64,000 bases of DNA from Paraktedonobacter carboxidivorans (GTDB lineage: Bacteria; Chloroflexota; Ktedonobacteria; Ktedonobacterales; Ktedonobacteraceae). The notes under the pieces are model-generated. The model was not told the origin of the DNA. It worked only from the letters and a program-made list of their open reading frames with translations, and ran no database searches. The translations under genes were made by a program, and so were the position numbers. The first letter of the stretch is position 1. Each line of letters begins with the position of its first letter. Of the stretch, positions 17,541-26,022 are shown one piece after another. Location of the stretch: NCBI GenBank assembly GCA_041156125.1, contig JBEVTI010000023.1:1-64000 (forward strand), written 5' to 3'.

Positions 17541-18701
17541 CTATAAATAAGCAACGAGAGTTGGCAGGTCGCTGGCGTCGGCCAGAGCTTTGCCGCCTTG
17601 CGCGTTCGGGTGGAGATGATCGCCACTATCATAGTCAGGCAAGAGGCGTGTCGGGTCCGCGGGATCAGCCATGATAGCGGCAAAATCAAACGTAGCATCA
17701 AACGTACCACTATGCAGTATCCAGTCGTTGGCGATCTGACGTATCGTCTCAGTTGTTGCATTCGAGGTCACCATCCCTCCAAAGGGCGTGATAGTGCAAC
17801 CTATAACCTTGATCTCTCTGGCATGACAGGCAGCAATGACCTTTGCATAGCCCGCAATCAGTCCCACGGCGCTACACCTTTCCTTGATCTGTGGGGACAT
17901 AGGTCCCATACCGGGCTGAATGATGTCATTGATACCCAGAGCCAGCACTACCGCCTTGCTTCCTGCCAGAGCGAACACATCCCAGTCCATGCGCTCCAGC
18001 CCTGCCTGACCGAACATCCCTGGCAAGAAACGCGCGCCAGTGTCCAGAAGCAGGCGGTTCCCACTGATGCCCATATTCAGCAGCGTGGCGGAACCCGCGT
18101 ATGTACGCTGTAATTGCTCTCGCAGGGGATCGACCCAGTAGCCTGTCTGAGTAATAGAATCACCAAGAGCAATAACGCTAAAGGCGTTTTCTTCCTCGGT
18201 ACACACGTCAAGCGCTCTAAGTGTGGTGAGTGGCTCAGGAAGAGAGGGGGAGGGACGAAAATATCTAGTGGCGGCAAAACGCAACGCCTGAGGCGCGAAA
18301 TCACGCGCGGTATAGTCACCAGGCACCGAATGGGTCTGTATGAAAGTGCTGTTACCTGAGATAGGCCTGGTGCGCTGGGGATAATAGATAGAAACGCTGA
18401 TCGGCTCTCCTGCGCTCACGGGCACTTCCAGGGCGTCAGTACACATTTCCTCGCCAGCCGCCAGGTGAATGGTCTCTTTGCCATCCAGGCAAGCCTGCCC
18501 TTTGTATTGACCCGTCTCTACCATCACCTTGCCCAGCACCAGGTTTTTTTTGCCATAATGATTGGAAAGGCGTAGCCGCAGACGCTTGCCATTGATGCCG
18601 CTGCTCACACTGGTTCGCGTCGTGCATCTTCCGACATTGGCACTGGCGCGGTCGCCGTTGCAGCAGGCCATGCCCCAGGCTGTAATCCACTTTTCACTCA
18701 T
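17541..18701 (-). CDS. SGNH/GDSL-family hydrolase
   Basis: The 386-aa protein has an N-terminal ~150-residue beta-rich domain and a C-terminal SGNH esterase domain with block I VIALGDSITQTG (nucleophile Ser), block II NMGISGNRLL, block III ALGINDI and block V GDHLHPN with the catalytic Asp/His. This architecture is common in bacterial carbohydrate or lipid esterases. No signal peptide is visible. The ATG at 18701 is chosen because a purine-rich GAAGGGGGCAAGG lies just upstream, within what would be the coding part of a longer reading to 18746. Confidence 0.88.
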   Translation of the reverse strand: MSEKWITAWGMACCNGDRASANVGRCTTRTSVSSGINGKRLRLRLSNHYGKKNLVLGKVMVETGQYKGQACLDGKETIHLAAGEEMCTDALEVPVSAGEPISVSIYYPQRTRPISGNSTFIQTHSVPGDYTARDFAPQALRFAATRYFRPSPSLPEPLTTLRALDVCTEEENAFSVIALGDSITQTGYWVDPLREQLQRTYAGSATLLNMGISGNRLLLDTGARFLPGMFGQAGLERMDWDVFALAGSKAVVLALGINDIIQPGMGPMSPQIKERCSAVGLIAGYAKVIAACHAREIKVIGCTITPFGGMVTSNATTETIRQIANDWILHSGTFDATFDFAAIMADPADPTRLLPDYDSGDHLHPNAQGGKALADASDLPTLVAYL

Positions 18702-19014
18702 ATCCTTGCCCCCTTCGTTAAGAGATATGATAAACCATAAATGCATTCATAGTACTCGGTACAACCTGGCGAAAAAACAGATGAGCATATCCTTGCCATT
18801 AGCACCTGCCGTGAAGAGTGGGATGAAATTTCAAGGCCTCTAGCCTCAATTTTTAATGAAATACTCTGATTAGACATCAAGATGCTTATGTGGTATACTT
18901 GACCTGGCTGTAACGTGCAGGTATTGCTATAAAGAAATTTCATTAAGGTAATGTTGCGCACTACAGAGAGATGTATTCACAGTGCTGTTGAGCATGTGAG
19001 AAAGAGAGTCACCC

Positions 19015-19347
19015 TTGACTGACCAGACATTGTATTGTCGCAACTGTAACCAGGAGTTCACCTTTACGACCGGCGAGCAAGAATTTTACGCGAGCCGTGG
19101 GCTAACCAATACTCCTAGTCGTTGTCCCGAGTGTCGAGCCGCTCGCAAACAGGCGGCAGGTTCTTCATACGGACGAGGTGAAAACCAGCGCGAGCGCGAA
19201 GCGCGCCCTATGTACCCGGCAACCTGCGCCGGCTGCGGAAAAGAAACCACAGTTCCCTTTCAGCCACGCGAGGATCGTCCGGTATACTGTAGCGATTGCT
19301 ACCAACCACGTCAGAGCCAGCGTGATACCAGCCGCTCGCGCTGGTAA
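19015..19347 (+). CDS. Small zinc-ribbon protein
   Basis: The 110-aa protein has two CxxC-type zinc-binding units. The first is YCRNCNQEFTFTTGEQEFY followed by RCPECRAARK, the probable zinc-ribbon seen in many Chloroflexota and Firmicutes small proteins. The second is CAGCGKETTVPF with PVYCSDCY. A basic, Arg/Ser-rich linker joins them and the C-terminus is basic. Nucleic-acid binding is a reasonable inference. The start is a TTG with GAGAAAGAGAG upstream; no in-frame ATG is available before the first Cys motif. Confidence 0.82.
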   Translation: MTDQTLYCRNCNQEFTFTTGEQEFYASRGLTNTPSRCPECRAARKQAAGSSYGRGENQREREARPMYPATCAGCGKETTVPFQPREDRPVYCSDCYQPRQSQRDTSRSRW

Positions 19348-19551
19348 GCATGACGTATTCGTTAGTTCCTGGTATATGCTCCCTGTAGATAAAGATCAGT
19401 ATAGAAAAAGGCGTATGTAGATTGACACCCTGCACGCCTTTCCTTGCTCTTAGTGCTTTATTTATCCTTTGACCTGTTAGATTTTTCAGGCGTATTGCAC
19501 AACGTTTCAGCAGAAAGAAGGCAGGTTTAGCCCCTGTCTCAAAAGGATCTT

Positions 19552-20253
19552 ATGACCCTCTCACGTCGAAATGCTGTTGAGGAGCAACAGGAGGCGCAGC
19601 AGAAAGCCCAGCAGCTCACAGCAATATATGCACAGTTTAATATCGCGCTTGATCCTATCGACTGGCAACAAAGTGGTATGGAAGCCCTGGTAAAAGTGAA
19701 CCATGTCGAGATAGCTTCTCTACGAGATCTCTGGCAACGCGATGAGAGTGACGTTCTGCGTCAGGCTCAGATCAAGCTGCTTGAACATGCCGCGCTCAAA
19801 GCATTGCGATCTCGCTCAGGCCTCAAGGTCGTGATGTGGAGTCCTGTTGAAGTGGTTCAGCCGCAAGAATTTTTGAGTCTGTGGATTATCACATTTGAAA
19901 CAGATGAGCGTATCCCTATTATTGAATTCCTTAGCGATGGGCAGCGCGTCTATGCGCCTTTTCAATTTGATGAGGCCAATGAACAGCAACTTGCCATGCT
20001 CTTCGGACCAGCGCATACTGGAGAGTATTACCTTGGTGAGACAATAACTATAAAGGAGCGTGATCATCAATATACCGGAAAAATCATTTACATCCTTCCG
20101 CCCAGCAAAAAGCCTTTGAATAATAAGCAGGCTTCACGGAGGTATCATACTGTTTCGGGAGCAATCTATACAAACAATGACTCATCCAGGTACATTGTCA
20201 ATTGCTGTGATGGTTTTCCCCACATTGTCTATCAGTCGCAAATTGTCAGATAA
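19552..20253 (+). CDS. Hypothetical protein, 233 aa
   Basis: I do not recognise this soluble protein. The N-terminal ~100 residues are helical and Gln/Glu-rich. The region around residues 115-200 looks beta-rich (WIITFETDERIPIIEFLSDG, TGEYYLGETITIKER, YTGKIIYILPPSK). The last ~30 residues include a Cys pair (NCCDG). AAAAGGATCTT precedes the ATG. It stands alone on the plus strand between the zinc-ribbon gene and a set of small minus-strand genes. Confidence 0.6.
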   Translation: MTLSRRNAVEEQQEAQQKAQQLTAIYAQFNIALDPIDWQQSGMEALVKVNHVEIASLRDLWQRDESDVLRQAQIKLLEHAALKALRSRSGLKVVMWSPVEVVQPQEFLSLWIITFETDERIPIIEFLSDGQRVYAPFQFDEANEQQLAMLFGPAHTGEYYLGETITIKERDHQYTGKIIYILPPSKKPLNNKQASRRYHTVSGAIYTNNDSSRYIVNCCDGFPHIVYQSQIVR

Positions 20254-20403
20254 AGGGACTCATCTACCAGTTCATGTGCTCTCGCGCTTTTATCTTCACC
20301 TTTTCTCTTTGACAAGAGGGGCCTCAGCTACTTTCTCACCAATGTTGACATTGTTCCTGGCTTCACATGGGAACTGCAATCTGCTTCTTCAAGGACGGCT
20401 GGC

Positions 20404-20607
20404 TTAGAGTTCATGCAACGCTATCCGAACATTGTCAACGATTTCTGGCGTGAGATTGCTGTCTATGCGGGCCAAATCGGCGATTTTCCATGAAGCATCC
20501 CACTCTTTTTTATGCAGATTATTGTTTCCGACGTTCTTTCTTGTATACTCGCTCAGATATGCATCCAGGCGCATAGAAAGCCGTGTTTGTGTGATACTAT
20601 CGCTCAT
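20404..20607 (-). CDS. Small hypothetical protein, 67 aa
   Basis: The protein is short, polar and without Cys or membrane segment. GAGGTG lies 5 nt before the ATG, which supports a real gene. No family recognised. It is the first of several small minus-strand genes (20.4-21.9 kb). Confidence 0.5.
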   Translation of the reverse strand: MSDSITQTRLSMRLDAYLSEYTRKNVGNNNLHKKEWDASWKIADLARIDSNLTPEIVDNVRIALHEL

Positions 20608-20703
20608 CGTTTCACCTCAGCCAGAAAAATCCTGACGACGATCCTATTTTCTTTGCTCACAATGAAGTCTAGCCAACCATTAGAGCCGGCGCATTAGCAT
20701 ATT

Positions 20704-21090
20704 TTACCAGGGCCAGAGCGATAGATCCTTCAAACGGCTAACTGTTTGCTCGTACCGGTTTTCTGTATCATTATGGGTTGTTGTCTGTTCAGGAGATTGC
20801 TGGCGAAGTACTTTTAATGTTCGCTCTTGTCCTGCCTGCCAACGTTCTTCTGTATATCCCTGTAATACAGCGTCCATAATGGTCATCACAAGCGGATATT
20901 CTGCGGAGCGCAGTCGATCATATCTCATCGCTTCTTGGATGTGGGCGGAATAATCGCTGGCACGACCAATCCGGCGTTGAGGCAGCGGGGTATTTGTATC
21001 CATAAACTGATTCATCCCTTTGGTGCTCTTTCTAACCTTTAAATCATTTTTCTTGAGGGATAGTGCTCTCGTTTGAGAAAATAGTTCCAT
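20704..21090 (-). CDS. Hypothetical protein, up to 128 aa
   Basis: This is a polar helical protein with a conserved-looking middle (SAHIQEAMRYDRLRSAEYPLVMTIMDAVLQGY). The start is uncertain: ATG 21090 has a weak AGG upstream, while an internal ATG at 21015 lies directly after AAAGGG. No family recognised. It ends next to another small gene in the same direction (20 nt gap to 21110), suggesting a small operon. Confidence 0.5.
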   Translation of the reverse strand: MELFSQTRALSLKKNDLKVRKSTKGMNQFMDTNTPLPQRRIGRASDYSAHIQEAMRYDRLRSAEYPLVMTIMDAVLQGYTEERWQAGQERTLKVLRQQSPEQTTTHNDTENRYEQTVSRLKDLSLWPW

Positions 21091-21109
21091 TCGTGCCTGG
21101 CTGCTTTTG

Positions 21110-21370
21110 CTACTCGTTCATGCTGTTAGCGTAGTTATAAGCATCGTAGCGGGCATCGAATGAACGGACAATAATATCGTCAGCTCCCGGCTTTCCATCA
21201 GGTGATTGGCACTCGCGGACTAAAAAAATGTGTTCGGTCAGGGTCTGTACATAGTAGCGACCTTCGCGCGCCGCGTTTCCTTCACTATTATCTGGTAAAG
21301 AGGAATGATGTGCTTTCTGGTTACTCATTTGTTTACTCATTTCTGTAATTGACAGTGTGGTCAATTGCAT
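21110..21370 (-). CDS. Small hypothetical protein, up to 86 aa
   Basis: The distinctive part is GRYYVQTLTEHIFLVRECQSP, then a DARYDAYNYANSMNE tail. The sequence looks like a small soluble alpha/beta domain, but I do not recognise it. Internal in-frame ATGs at 21340 and 21328 are alternative starts. It lies between the pentapeptide-repeat gene and the 128-aa gene in the same orientation. Confidence 0.5.
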   Translation of the reverse strand: MQLTTLSITEMSKQMSNQKAHHSSLPDNSEGNAAREGRYYVQTLTEHIFLVRECQSPDGKPGADDIIVRSFDARYDAYNYANSMNE

Positions 21371-21427
21371 TACCCAGCCTCGTGTTTTGCAAGCAGGAAA
21401 TGGCAGTGCAGACCACGAGGCATTAAC

Positions 21428-21922
21428 CTATCTTTCCTTGTGTGCTTCCAGGGGCGTATTACGATCTCCAGCGTCGAGGTCTTGTAGAGACACCAGTGCT
21501 TCACTAATTTGTGTGTGCTTGAGAATGGCCTTTGTCAGGTCTGCCCCTAAGAGATCGGCTCCCCGTAAATCGGCATTGCTTAGATCAGCTTCCGTTAGAT
21601 TAGCACGGCAAAGTTTCGCGCCACGTAGTTCAGCACCATGTAAGCGCGCCCTGTAGAGATTGGCATCACTCAAATCAGCATTCTGGAGATTGGCATGGCG
21701 TAAATCTGTTTCTTGCAAATTCGCGTTGCGCAAATCCGCCTGTTGTAGATTAGCTTCTGTTAGATCAACGCCATGGAAATCAATGCCAGACAAATCAGCT
21801 TTATAGAGATAAGCCTCATGAAGATCTGGCTCGAATGCCTGGACATCAGGATAGGTATGTCTCCATATGTTCCATTGCTTTTTCCCTGAAACCAGGATAT
21901 CAAGCGACTTCTGACGAACCAT
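21428..21922 (-). CDS. Pentapeptide-repeat protein
   Basis: From about residue 33 to 140 the 164-aa protein is a run of A(D/N)Lxx pentapeptides (ADLSG, ANLQQ, ADLRN, ANLQE, and so on), which fold into a right-handed beta-helix. Some family members mimic DNA and protect gyrase from quinolones, but most have no known role, and nothing here points to gyrase. An N-terminal ~30-residue helical extension precedes the repeat region. Confidence 0.9.
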   Translation of the reverse strand: MVRQKSLDILVSGKKQWNIWRHTYPDVQAFEPDLHEAYLYKADLSGIDFHGVDLTEANLQQADLRNANLQETDLRHANLQNADLSDANLYRARLHGAELRGAKLCRANLTEADLSNADLRGADLLGADLTKAILKHTQISEALVSLQDLDAGDRNTPLEAHKER

Positions 21923-22292
21923 AAATTTTACTTTCTGCTCTATAGCATGTGTTTCGTGAAAAGAGAAGAAAAAACACGTCAGTGATGCTGAGCGTTTCTT
22001 CTGGTATCTGAACGAAGCGATTGTTGCTCACTCTCATTTCCACCAGAAGCATATGTACAGCTGAAACAATCCCTTCTCCGTTAGCGTTATCTATCACCTG
22101 GAAATCTAGCAAAAGAAGAGCTTGAGATTGGCGCAAAAGAACCACGGAGATAAAAATCCATCATGGAAAAATGCTCCAATCACCATTTTATAGATGAAAC
22201 AACATGCTTTGAGAGGAAATCGCTCAGAAAAATTTCTGAAGGAGCTCTTTGAGTATATATTATTTTTCCTAACAATTCAAATTTCAATGACT
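21923..22292. other. Intergenic region, one doubtful short frame
   Basis: An 81-codon minus-strand frame (to 22145) overlaps the pentapeptide gene start by 23 bp. It has protein-like composition (VEMRVSNNRFVQIPEETLSITDVFF) but no clear ribosome-binding site, so I leave it uncalled. The rest is AT-rich. Confidence 0.35.
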
Positions 22293-22363
22293 CATAACCC
22301 AGGAGAATAAGCAGTCAGGCGCGCGGCTGTCGCGCGCCTGACTGCTTATTCTCCTGGGTTATG
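22293..22363. repeat. Perfect 33-bp inverted repeat overlapping a gene 3' end
   Basis: The arms 22293-22325 and 22331-22363 are exact complements with a 5-nt GCTGT loop. The stop codon and last ~15 codons of the flavin-binding gene (minus strand) lie inside the palindrome. Arm ends match CATAACCCAGGAG and CTCCTGGGTTATG. Confidence 0.92.
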
Positions 22364-22875
22364 CTTTGTTCCTGGGGTTGTACTTCTAGTTTCTCGTGTT
22401 TCTCTAGAGTCGCGTGCCCGACCGCGTAGGAGGTGGCTGCCTGGAAAATTTGCAGCACCGTATTGCCGGGACCGTCCCAGTACTCCGCGCTCATCGCGGT
22501 AACCTTGAGCAGGGCCAGGTCGGGATCATCTTTGCCCTTTGGAAACCAGGTAGCGTGTTCAGGCTTCCAGAACTTCTGCACCTTCTTTTGATCTTGCACA
22601 AGATGAGCAATACCTGAGACTGAAACATAGCGATTCTTCTGGAGGTCAGCGTAGCTTAGATTAACCTCCTGCTGCTCAGACTCGTCTACTTTATGGGTAC
22701 TGGCCTGTGTTAGAAACCAGAGATCGCTTCCATCATTCTCACTGAGTGTCAGCATCGGACGGCTGTGGATTTTCCCACTCTCTGCATCGCGCGTGGTCAA
22801 CATCGCGACGGCTATGTCTTTGATTTTCTCGTTCAGCACTTTTCCTTCATCGTGCCTTTTTACAGACGCGGCCAT
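22315..22875 (-). CDS. Pyridoxamine 5'-phosphate oxidase-like (general stress protein 26 type)
   Basis: The 186-aa protein is a split-barrel flavin-binding fold: IAVAMLTTRDAESGKIHSRPM, DLWFLTQASTHKVDE, VNLSYADLQKNRYVSVSG and a WFPKGKDDPDLALLKV element, as in general stress protein 26 and other FMN- or F420-binding proteins. The enzyme reaction is unknown. The last residues (NKQSGARQPRA) are encoded by the inverted repeat at 22293-22363 and are probably not ancestral. Confidence 0.88.
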   Translation of the reverse strand: MAASVKRHDEGKVLNEKIKDIAVAMLTTRDAESGKIHSRPMLTLSENDGSDLWFLTQASTHKVDESEQQEVNLSYADLQKNRYVSVSGIAHLVQDQKKVQKFWKPEHATWFPKGKDDPDLALLKVTAMSAEYWDGPGNTVLQIFQAATSYAVGHATLEKHEKLEVQPQEQSITQENKQSGARQPRA

Positions 22876-23031
22876 ACTCTTTGTCCTCCCTTGCTCTGTA
22901 TTATCAATAGACCCATATCTCTGATACGCATCTTTGCTCCCAAAAGTGACATGGTTGGAGGCAAACTTCGTGTGTTGACCACCGCTACCGCTCTAGAATC
23001 TGTTGAAGTATCCATTTTACGTCGAGCCTGT

Positions 23032-24420
23032 TTACCTGGTGAAGGCATACAGATTTCCGTTCTGCGCGCCCACAAACAGCCATCCCGCCAGGACCGCTGG
23101 TGAAGAACTGGTCGGGCTATGAACATTGGCGAACTGTAACAGTTGCCCATTCCGGGCGTTTACCACCTCGATACCACCAACGCCAGCACCGAAAGCATCA
23201 CCAAGCGCGAGGTAGAGGGTCTGTCCGGCCAGAGCTGGAGAGGCATAGACGATCGCGGCAATGGGATGCTGCCAATTCGTTACACCGGTCTGGGCGGAGA
23301 GTGCCCGGCTGACCGCGCTACGGCCCACTGATCCAACTGCATAGAGCGTACCTTGCGCGAAGGCGGGCGAACTAAACACCTGATTTCCTACCTGCTCGCG
23401 CCAGATCACCTGGCCGGTTTGAGCATCCAGGCTATACAGAAAGCCATCTTTACCACCTGCAACGACACGCAGCTTTCCTTGTTGATCGTGATAGAGGATC
23501 GGTCCCGCGCCTATATCAGTATCCGCCACATCCTGTACGACCGAGCGCCAGTGCCAGAGCAGGTGGCCATCTTGCAGGCGCAAGGCCTGAACGCCATCAT
23601 CGGGATCGCCAGTCGCCACATAGACCACGCTGTGAAGCAAGTCGAGCGCTGGCGAACTCCAAATGCCGCCGCCGGGCGCATCGTTGGCCAGCGTCCACAC
23701 CTGCCAGCGCAATTTGCCCGTCTGGGTATCAAATGCCTCCAACTGTCCCGCAATCTTTGGTTGTTCATTGAGCGGCGAGGCCAGTCCGATCAGCACCAGT
23801 CCAGCAGCGACCGCGGGAGATGACCATAGCCTTGCTCCAGGCGTCCCAAGCTTGCTCTGCCAGCGCATGCGACCGGTTGCTGCGTCGAGCGCGTATAAAA
23901 AACCATCGATCCCTGCCGCGTAAAGCACACCGTCTTGCAAGGCTGGCGTGCTGTAAAATGGACTCTCTCCCCGGAAGCGCCAGACCATGTTTCCAGTGCG
24001 AATATCGAGCGCGCTCAGCGTCTTATCCGTTGATGCAGTATAGACAATACCATTCTGCGCGATCGGCGAGGAGAAGATCGGACCACCAGTGCAGTAGGTC
24101 CAGGCCAGTGTCAGCAGACCAGTCCCATTGCCGCCAACTCCAGCCCCATCGCGGCTAAGATCACCATGAAACAGTGGCCAACTCCCCTGTGCTGACGGAG
24201 TATTGGCGAGGGCAGAGGCAACATGCGTCTTGCCTGGAACTGAACAGCCGCTAGAGGCCTGTGGAGTGCCTGCTGCGTGAGAGGAGGAAGATGGGGAGGG
24301 AGATGAGCAGGAAGTAAGAATAAGGAGCAAGGAGAGCAGAAGAGAAGAAAGCCATGGCGAGCATCTGAAAGCCAGGACATCATATTTGTGCATCACGCGA
24401 TAGAGAGTTCTTTGCTTCAT
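23032..24420 (-). CDS. PQQ-like beta-propeller lipoprotein
   Basis: The ~462-aa protein has an N-terminal signal with lipobox-like LTSC and then a Ser/Pro-rich linker. About eight repeats follow, marked by A-x-D-x-x-T-G-x-x-x-W and SSPAL units (LDIRTGNMVWRF, LDAATGRMRWQS, FDTQTGKLRWQV, LDAQTGQVIWRE), which form a PQQ-type eight-bladed propeller. Such surface lipoproteins usually serve as scaffolds, like BamB, or sugar or quinone-binding modules. The ATG at 24420 is chosen over 24432 because the GGGAG lies only 1 nt before the latter. Confidence 0.85.
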   Translation of the reverse strand: MKQRTLYRVMHKYDVLAFRCSPWLSSLLLSLLLILTSCSSPSPSSSSHAAGTPQASSGCSVPGKTHVASALANTPSAQGSWPLFHGDLSRDGAGVGGNGTGLLTLAWTYCTGGPIFSSPIAQNGIVYTASTDKTLSALDIRTGNMVWRFRGESPFYSTPALQDGVLYAAGIDGFLYALDAATGRMRWQSKLGTPGARLWSSPAVAAGLVLIGLASPLNEQPKIAGQLEAFDTQTGKLRWQVWTLANDAPGGGIWSSPALDLLHSVVYVATGDPDDGVQALRLQDGHLLWHWRSVVQDVADTDIGAGPILYHDQQGKLRVVAGGKDGFLYSLDAQTGQVIWREQVGNQVFSSPAFAQGTLYAVGSVGRSAVSRALSAQTGVTNWQHPIAAIVYASPALAGQTLYLALGDAFGAGVGGIEVVNARNGQLLQFANVHSPTSSSPAVLAGWLFVGAQNGNLYAFTR

Positions 24421-24631
24421 AAGTCTGATCATACTCCCGCGCGCAACAAAGCGTAGCGCGCTTCTAGTAGCATCCTTGCTTCTGGCACTGTTTGCTATTC
24501 TTTAGAACGATCAACAATGATCTTAGCATTATTTGGATTTTCAAACAATATGAGAAAACAGTCTGGCTGGGGTCTGCCAAAAAAACTACCGGTGAAAGGT
24601 TGCTGCCCTCTGCACTCCTGCCTGGAGCCAG

Positions 24632-24772
24632 CTTGTGAGAAACCCGGAAAATCTGATACCGTTGGCATGCACTCCTGGTGAGCGGCAGGGCTGCTCACCG
24701 GGCCACATAAAAACAGGGGCGAGGCGCCACAGGCGGCGAGGAGTCCAGCAGAAGAGTTCACCAACGGTATCA
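24632..24772. repeat. Nested inverted-repeat element upstream of epoxide hydrolase
   Basis: CTTGTGAGAAACCC (24632-24645) matches the terminal repeat of the MITE at 62322-62475. It is followed by nested arms: TGATACCGTTGG (24654-24665) with CCAACGGTATCA (24761-24772), ACTCCT with AGGAGT, and GGTGAGC with GCTCACC. The nested layout could fold into a branched RNA. I could not match it to a riboswitch family. Confidence 0.6.
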
Positions 24773-24853
24773 AAATCTGGAATAAGAGATGAATCTTTGC
24801 TTGTTTCTGTTAGTGCGATAACGACGAACATGACAATTGTGGAGAAAAACGCT

Positions 24854-26002
24854 ATGGTTTACCAACCTTTTCATATTCATATAGCAGACGAAGTGCTCAG
24901 TGATCTGCGGCGCAGATTAGAGCAGATGCGCTGGCCTGATGCTCTGGCCGATACTGGCTGGAGCTATGGGACAAATGCAGACTATTTACGGGAACTGACC
25001 ACCTACTGGCGCGAGCACTATGATTGGCGGGCGCAGGAGAGTTTGCTCAATACGTTCCCACAGTTTCAAACTGAGATCGCGGGTATCCAGTTGCACTTTC
25101 TCCATGTGAAAGGGACAGGTCCCTCTGCGCTCCCCTTGCTCATCTCCCATGGCTGGCCCGGCTCCTTTTTCGAGATGTACAAAATCATTGGCCCGCTGAC
25201 CGATCCAGCGCGTTACGGTGGAGATCCCGCTGACGCTTTTGATGTGATTGTGCCCTCCCTGCCTGGCTTTGGTTTCTCTGGCCCGACACGCGAACGCGGG
25301 ATCACGATCGCGCGTATAGCTGAAGTTTTTGTCTCACTCATGCGTGAGCTTGGCTATCAGCGTTTTGCTGCTCAGGGAGGCGATTGGGGCAGCTATGTTA
25401 GCTCAACCCTGGGGCAAACCTATCCTGATAACCTGATCGGTATCCATTTAAACATGCTTCCATCTCGCTGGATGGTGGCCCTGGAGCCAGCAAACGCGGA
25501 AGAAAGACGCTGGCAGGAGCTGCGCGCTGAGTGGAGCGCTGAGGAAGCTGGCTATAGCCATATTCAGGGAACGCGTCCCCAGAGCCTGGCATATGGATTA
25601 AACGACTCACCTGGCGGTCTGGCGGGCTGGATCATCGAGAAATTTCAGGCGTGGAGCGATTGTCACGGCGACCTTGAGAGCGTCTTTACCAAAGATGAAC
25701 TGCTCACGAATATCATGATCTACTGGGTTACCCAGACCATCAACTCCTCGCTGCGAATTTACTACGAAACAACTCATCAGAGTGAGACCCTCACCACGCG
25801 GATTGAGGTACCCACAGGCATTGCCGTTTTTCCGGCAGAGATTACCATTGCGCCGCGTTCAATGCCTCAACGCCTCTACAATCTTCAGCGCTGGACAGAG
25901 ATGAGCGCGGGAGGACATTTTGCTGCTCTGGAACAACCGCAGGCCCTGGTTGAAGATATTCGGGCTTTCTTTCGTTCACTGAGAAGTGCAGAGGCGCACT
26001 GA
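24854..26002 (+). CDS. Epoxide hydrolase (EH-N plus alpha/beta hydrolase)
   Basis: The 382-aa enzyme begins with the EH N-terminal domain (FHIHIADEVLSDLRRRLEQ, then WPD and LTTYWREHYDWR) and continues into an alpha/beta-hydrolase with oxyanion motif LISHGWPGSF, nucleophile-elbow region AAQGGDWGSYV (Asp nucleophile) and a C-terminal SAGGHFAALEQP (catalytic His). Bacterial members open epoxides to diols; the substrate is unknown. ATG 24854 is chosen because GGAG lies 9 nt upstream. A longer in-frame reading to 24635 would encode the repeat element and is rejected. Confidence 0.9.
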   Translation: MVYQPFHIHIADEVLSDLRRRLEQMRWPDALADTGWSYGTNADYLRELTTYWREHYDWRAQESLLNTFPQFQTEIAGIQLHFLHVKGTGPSALPLLISHGWPGSFFEMYKIIGPLTDPARYGGDPADAFDVIVPSLPGFGFSGPTRERGITIARIAEVFVSLMRELGYQRFAAQGGDWGSYVSSTLGQTYPDNLIGIHLNMLPSRWMVALEPANAEERRWQELRAEWSAEEAGYSHIQGTRPQSLAYGLNDSPGGLAGWIIEKFQAWSDCHGDLESVFTKDELLTNIMIYWVTQTINSSLRIYYETTHQSETLTTRIEVPTGIAVFPAEITIAPRSMPQRLYNLQRWTEMSAGGHFAALEQPQALVEDIRAFFRSLRSAEAH

Positions 26003-26022
26003 TCTGCATCTCTCTGCGCTCT

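Noticed and set aside
20704..21370. Toxin-antitoxin pair among the small genes at 20.4-21.4 kb
   Set aside because: The sizes fit, but none of the proteins shows a known toxin or antitoxin motif, and the genes are not overlapping.
21900..22145. 81-codon minus-strand gene
   Set aside because: It overlaps the start of the pentapeptide-repeat gene and has no ribosome-binding site; coding status cannot be decided here.
24600..24780. TPP or cobalamin riboswitch
   Set aside because: GAGAAACCC and TCTGATACC superficially recall riboswitch cores, but the required conserved blocks are missing or in the wrong order.
24635..24853. N-terminal extension of the epoxide hydrolase
   Set aside because: This in-frame extension is coded by the inverted-repeat element and lacks a ribosome-binding site; GGAG precedes ATG 24854.
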